From Comamonadaceae bacterium (GTDB lineage: Bacteria; Pseudomonadota; Gammaproteobacteria; Burkholderiales; Burkholderiaceae_C): a DNA stretch of 14,879 bases. The stretch spans positions 1-14,879 of the forward strand of contig CANCDA010000042.1 of NCBI GenBank assembly GCA_947374705.1. The letters run 5' to 3'. Positions 14,156 to 14,879 of this stretch are shown in pieces (the first letter of the stretch is position 1; every line of letters starts with the position of its first letter). The notes under the pieces were generated by a model, which worked only from the letters and a program-made list of their open reading frames with translations, made no database searches and had not been told where the DNA came from. A program made the translations under genes and the position numbers.

Positions 14156-14656
14156 TCAAGCTTCCCCCAAACTTCGCAATTTCGCACGCAAACTCCGCGC
14201 CACCACAGGGTGTACAAACTGATCCACATCGCCACCCAGGGTAGAGATTTCTCGCACCAAAGTGCTGGAGATGAACAGGTACTTGTCACCCGGTGTCAGA
14301 AACACGGTTTCCACATCGGGCTTGAGGCTACGGTTCATGCCTGCAAGTTGGTATTCGTAATCAAAGTCTGTGCCGGAGCGCAGGCCGCGCAGCATCACCG
14401 TGGCTTTATGTGAGCTCGCAAAATCAATCACCAAACCCGAGAAATGCGCAACCGACACCTGGGGGTAAGGTTTGACGAGTTCACTCACCATGTCCATGCG
14501 CTCATGCACGGAGAACATGGTTTTTTTGTGGTGCGCGGTGGCCACGGCCACGATGACTTTGTCAAACATCAGGCTGGCCCGCGCCACCATGTCCAGGTGG
14601 CCCAAGGTCATGGGGTCGAAGGTGCCGGGGTAGATGGCGGTGATGTGGCGGGCCAT
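14156..14656 (-). CDS. coaD: Phosphopantetheine adenylyltransferase CoaD
   Basis: CoaD transfers AMP from ATP to 4'-phosphopantetheine, the fourth step of coenzyme A synthesis. The 166 residues compare with 159 in E. coli. It has the nucleotidyltransferase signature YPGTFDPMTLGH, giving T17-x-G19-H20, the substrate region MLRGLRSGTDFDYEYQLAGM, and the C-terminal ISSTLVREI motif from residue 129. A weak purine-rich AGAAAG precedes the ATG. It follows rsmD on the same strand across a 133-bp gap filled by two hairpin repeats. Confidence 0.97.
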   Translation of the reverse strand: MARHITAIYPGTFDPMTLGHLDMVARASLMFDKVIVAVATAHHKKTMFSVHERMDMVSELVKPYPQVSVAHFSGLVIDFASSHKATVMLRGLRSGTDFDYEYQLAGMNRSLKPDVETVFLTPGDKYLFISSTLVREISTLGGDVDQFVHPVVARSLRAKLRSLGEA

Positions 14657-14672
14657 GGTTTCTTTCTAATCA

Positions 14673-14785
14673 GTTGAGGACAGAGCAAAGTTCGTTGCAC
14701 GTAACTCTTGGTCTGTCCCGCAATGTCTCAATACGTCGAGGACCGAGCAAAGTTCGCTGCGCGTAACTCTTGGTCTGTCCCGCAA
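14673..14785. repeat. Two tandem 51-bp hairpin units between rsmD and coaD
   Basis: Unit 1 is 14673-14723 and unit 2 is 14735-14785 (period 62 bp); I count four differences. Each unit folds on itself. In unit 1, GGACAGA pairs with TCTGTCC, then CAA/TTG, AGTT/AACT and CGT/ACG close a TGC triloop, about 17 bp with small bulges. In unit 2 the innermost pair T-A becomes C-G (compensatory), while GGACCGA leaves one mismatch. Outer TTGAG (14674-14678) and CTCAA (14727-14731) could extend unit 1. There is no U-run in either direction, so these are not ordinary terminators. The rsmD stop lies just past unit 2. Confidence 0.85.
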
Positions 14786-14789
14786 GTTC

Positions 14790-14879
14790 TCAGATTATGC
14801 GGCGCAAGAGGTGCGCGTGCACGGCGCCGGCCTTCATATACCGGTGCAAGCTCAGGTTAAGGGCTGCCAATGTTTCCTC
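14790..14879 (-). CDS. rsmD: 16S rRNA methyltransferase RsmD, C-terminal end (5' part outside window)
   Basis: On the minus strand the frame is open from the window edge to TGA at 14790-14792, giving 29 residues that include LHRYMKAGAVHAHLLRR. A 'K-AG-VH-HLL' ending is what I recall for betaproteobacterial RsmD, the m2G966 methyltransferase of 16S rRNA. The rsmD-coaD order is also the usual one in proteobacteria. Identity therefore rests on a short tail plus context; no catalytic motif is visible. Confidence 0.72.
   Translation of the reverse strand, partial: EETLAALNLSLHRYMKAGAVHAHLLRRII

Noticed and set aside
14673..14785. Tandem repeat as a mini CRISPR array
   Set aside because: The units are 51 bp, only two, imperfect, with an 11-bp gap rather than spacer-sized DNA, and no cas genes are present.

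Overview
This window looks like core chromosome of a betaproteobacterium of the order Burkholderiales, most likely Comamonadaceae (Rhodoferax/Limnohabitans/Polaromonas-like). The basis is protein sequence character, fairly high GC, and the neighbourhood lolB-ispE-tRNA-prs-rplY-pth. I see no phage, transposase, CRISPR or foreign island. Coding density is very high, and the longest stretch without a gene is the 133 bp between rsmD and coaD.

Layout. (1) 1-1987 (+): the C-terminal two thirds of recN, then rapZ. (2) 1937-5861 (-): a DNA-repair cluster reading mutM, a dynamin-like GTPase, then mutY. The 3' end of mutY overlaps the 3' end of rapZ by 51 bp, tail to tail. (3) 5899-12080 (+): a TPR protein resembling Pseudomonas LbcA/PA4667, lolB, ispE, tRNA-Gln(UUG), prs, rplY (long, Ctc-type bL25), a strong terminator, pth, and a small DUF4124-like exported protein. 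(4) 12111-14879 (-): the end of rsmD, a tandem hairpin repeat, coaD, an unrecognised Cys/His-containing membrane protein, a universal stress protein, a histidine phosphatase and a YfhL-type ferredoxin. From the unrecognised gene to the ferredoxin every reading frame overlaps the next.

How the genes work together. recN, mutM and mutY cover double-strand-break and 8-oxoguanine repair, and the dynamin-like GTPase sits between the two oxoguanine glycosylases. The TPR protein and LolB belong to envelope biogenesis. IspE (isoprenoids), Prs (PRPP), bL25 (ribosome), Pth (peptidyl-tRNA recycling) and tRNA-Gln are housekeeping functions. CoaD makes coenzyme A.

The most interesting signals are not the protein families. 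They are: (a) two tandem, near-identical 51-bp units between rsmD and coaD, each folding into a 16-17-bp hairpin with one compensatory base-pair change; (b) a terminator followed by a mutually exclusive hairpin pair that can expose or hide the rplY ribosome-binding site; (c) a perfect -10 box inside ispE that probably drives tRNA-Gln and prs; (d) two genes (the TPR gene and pth) with a -10-like box exactly 6 nt before ATG and no Shine-Dalgarno sequence, which suggests leaderless mRNAs; and (e) the unrecognised membrane protein, with conserved-looking Cys and His residues, co-expressed with a ferredoxin. All functional statements are inference from sequence; no database search was run.
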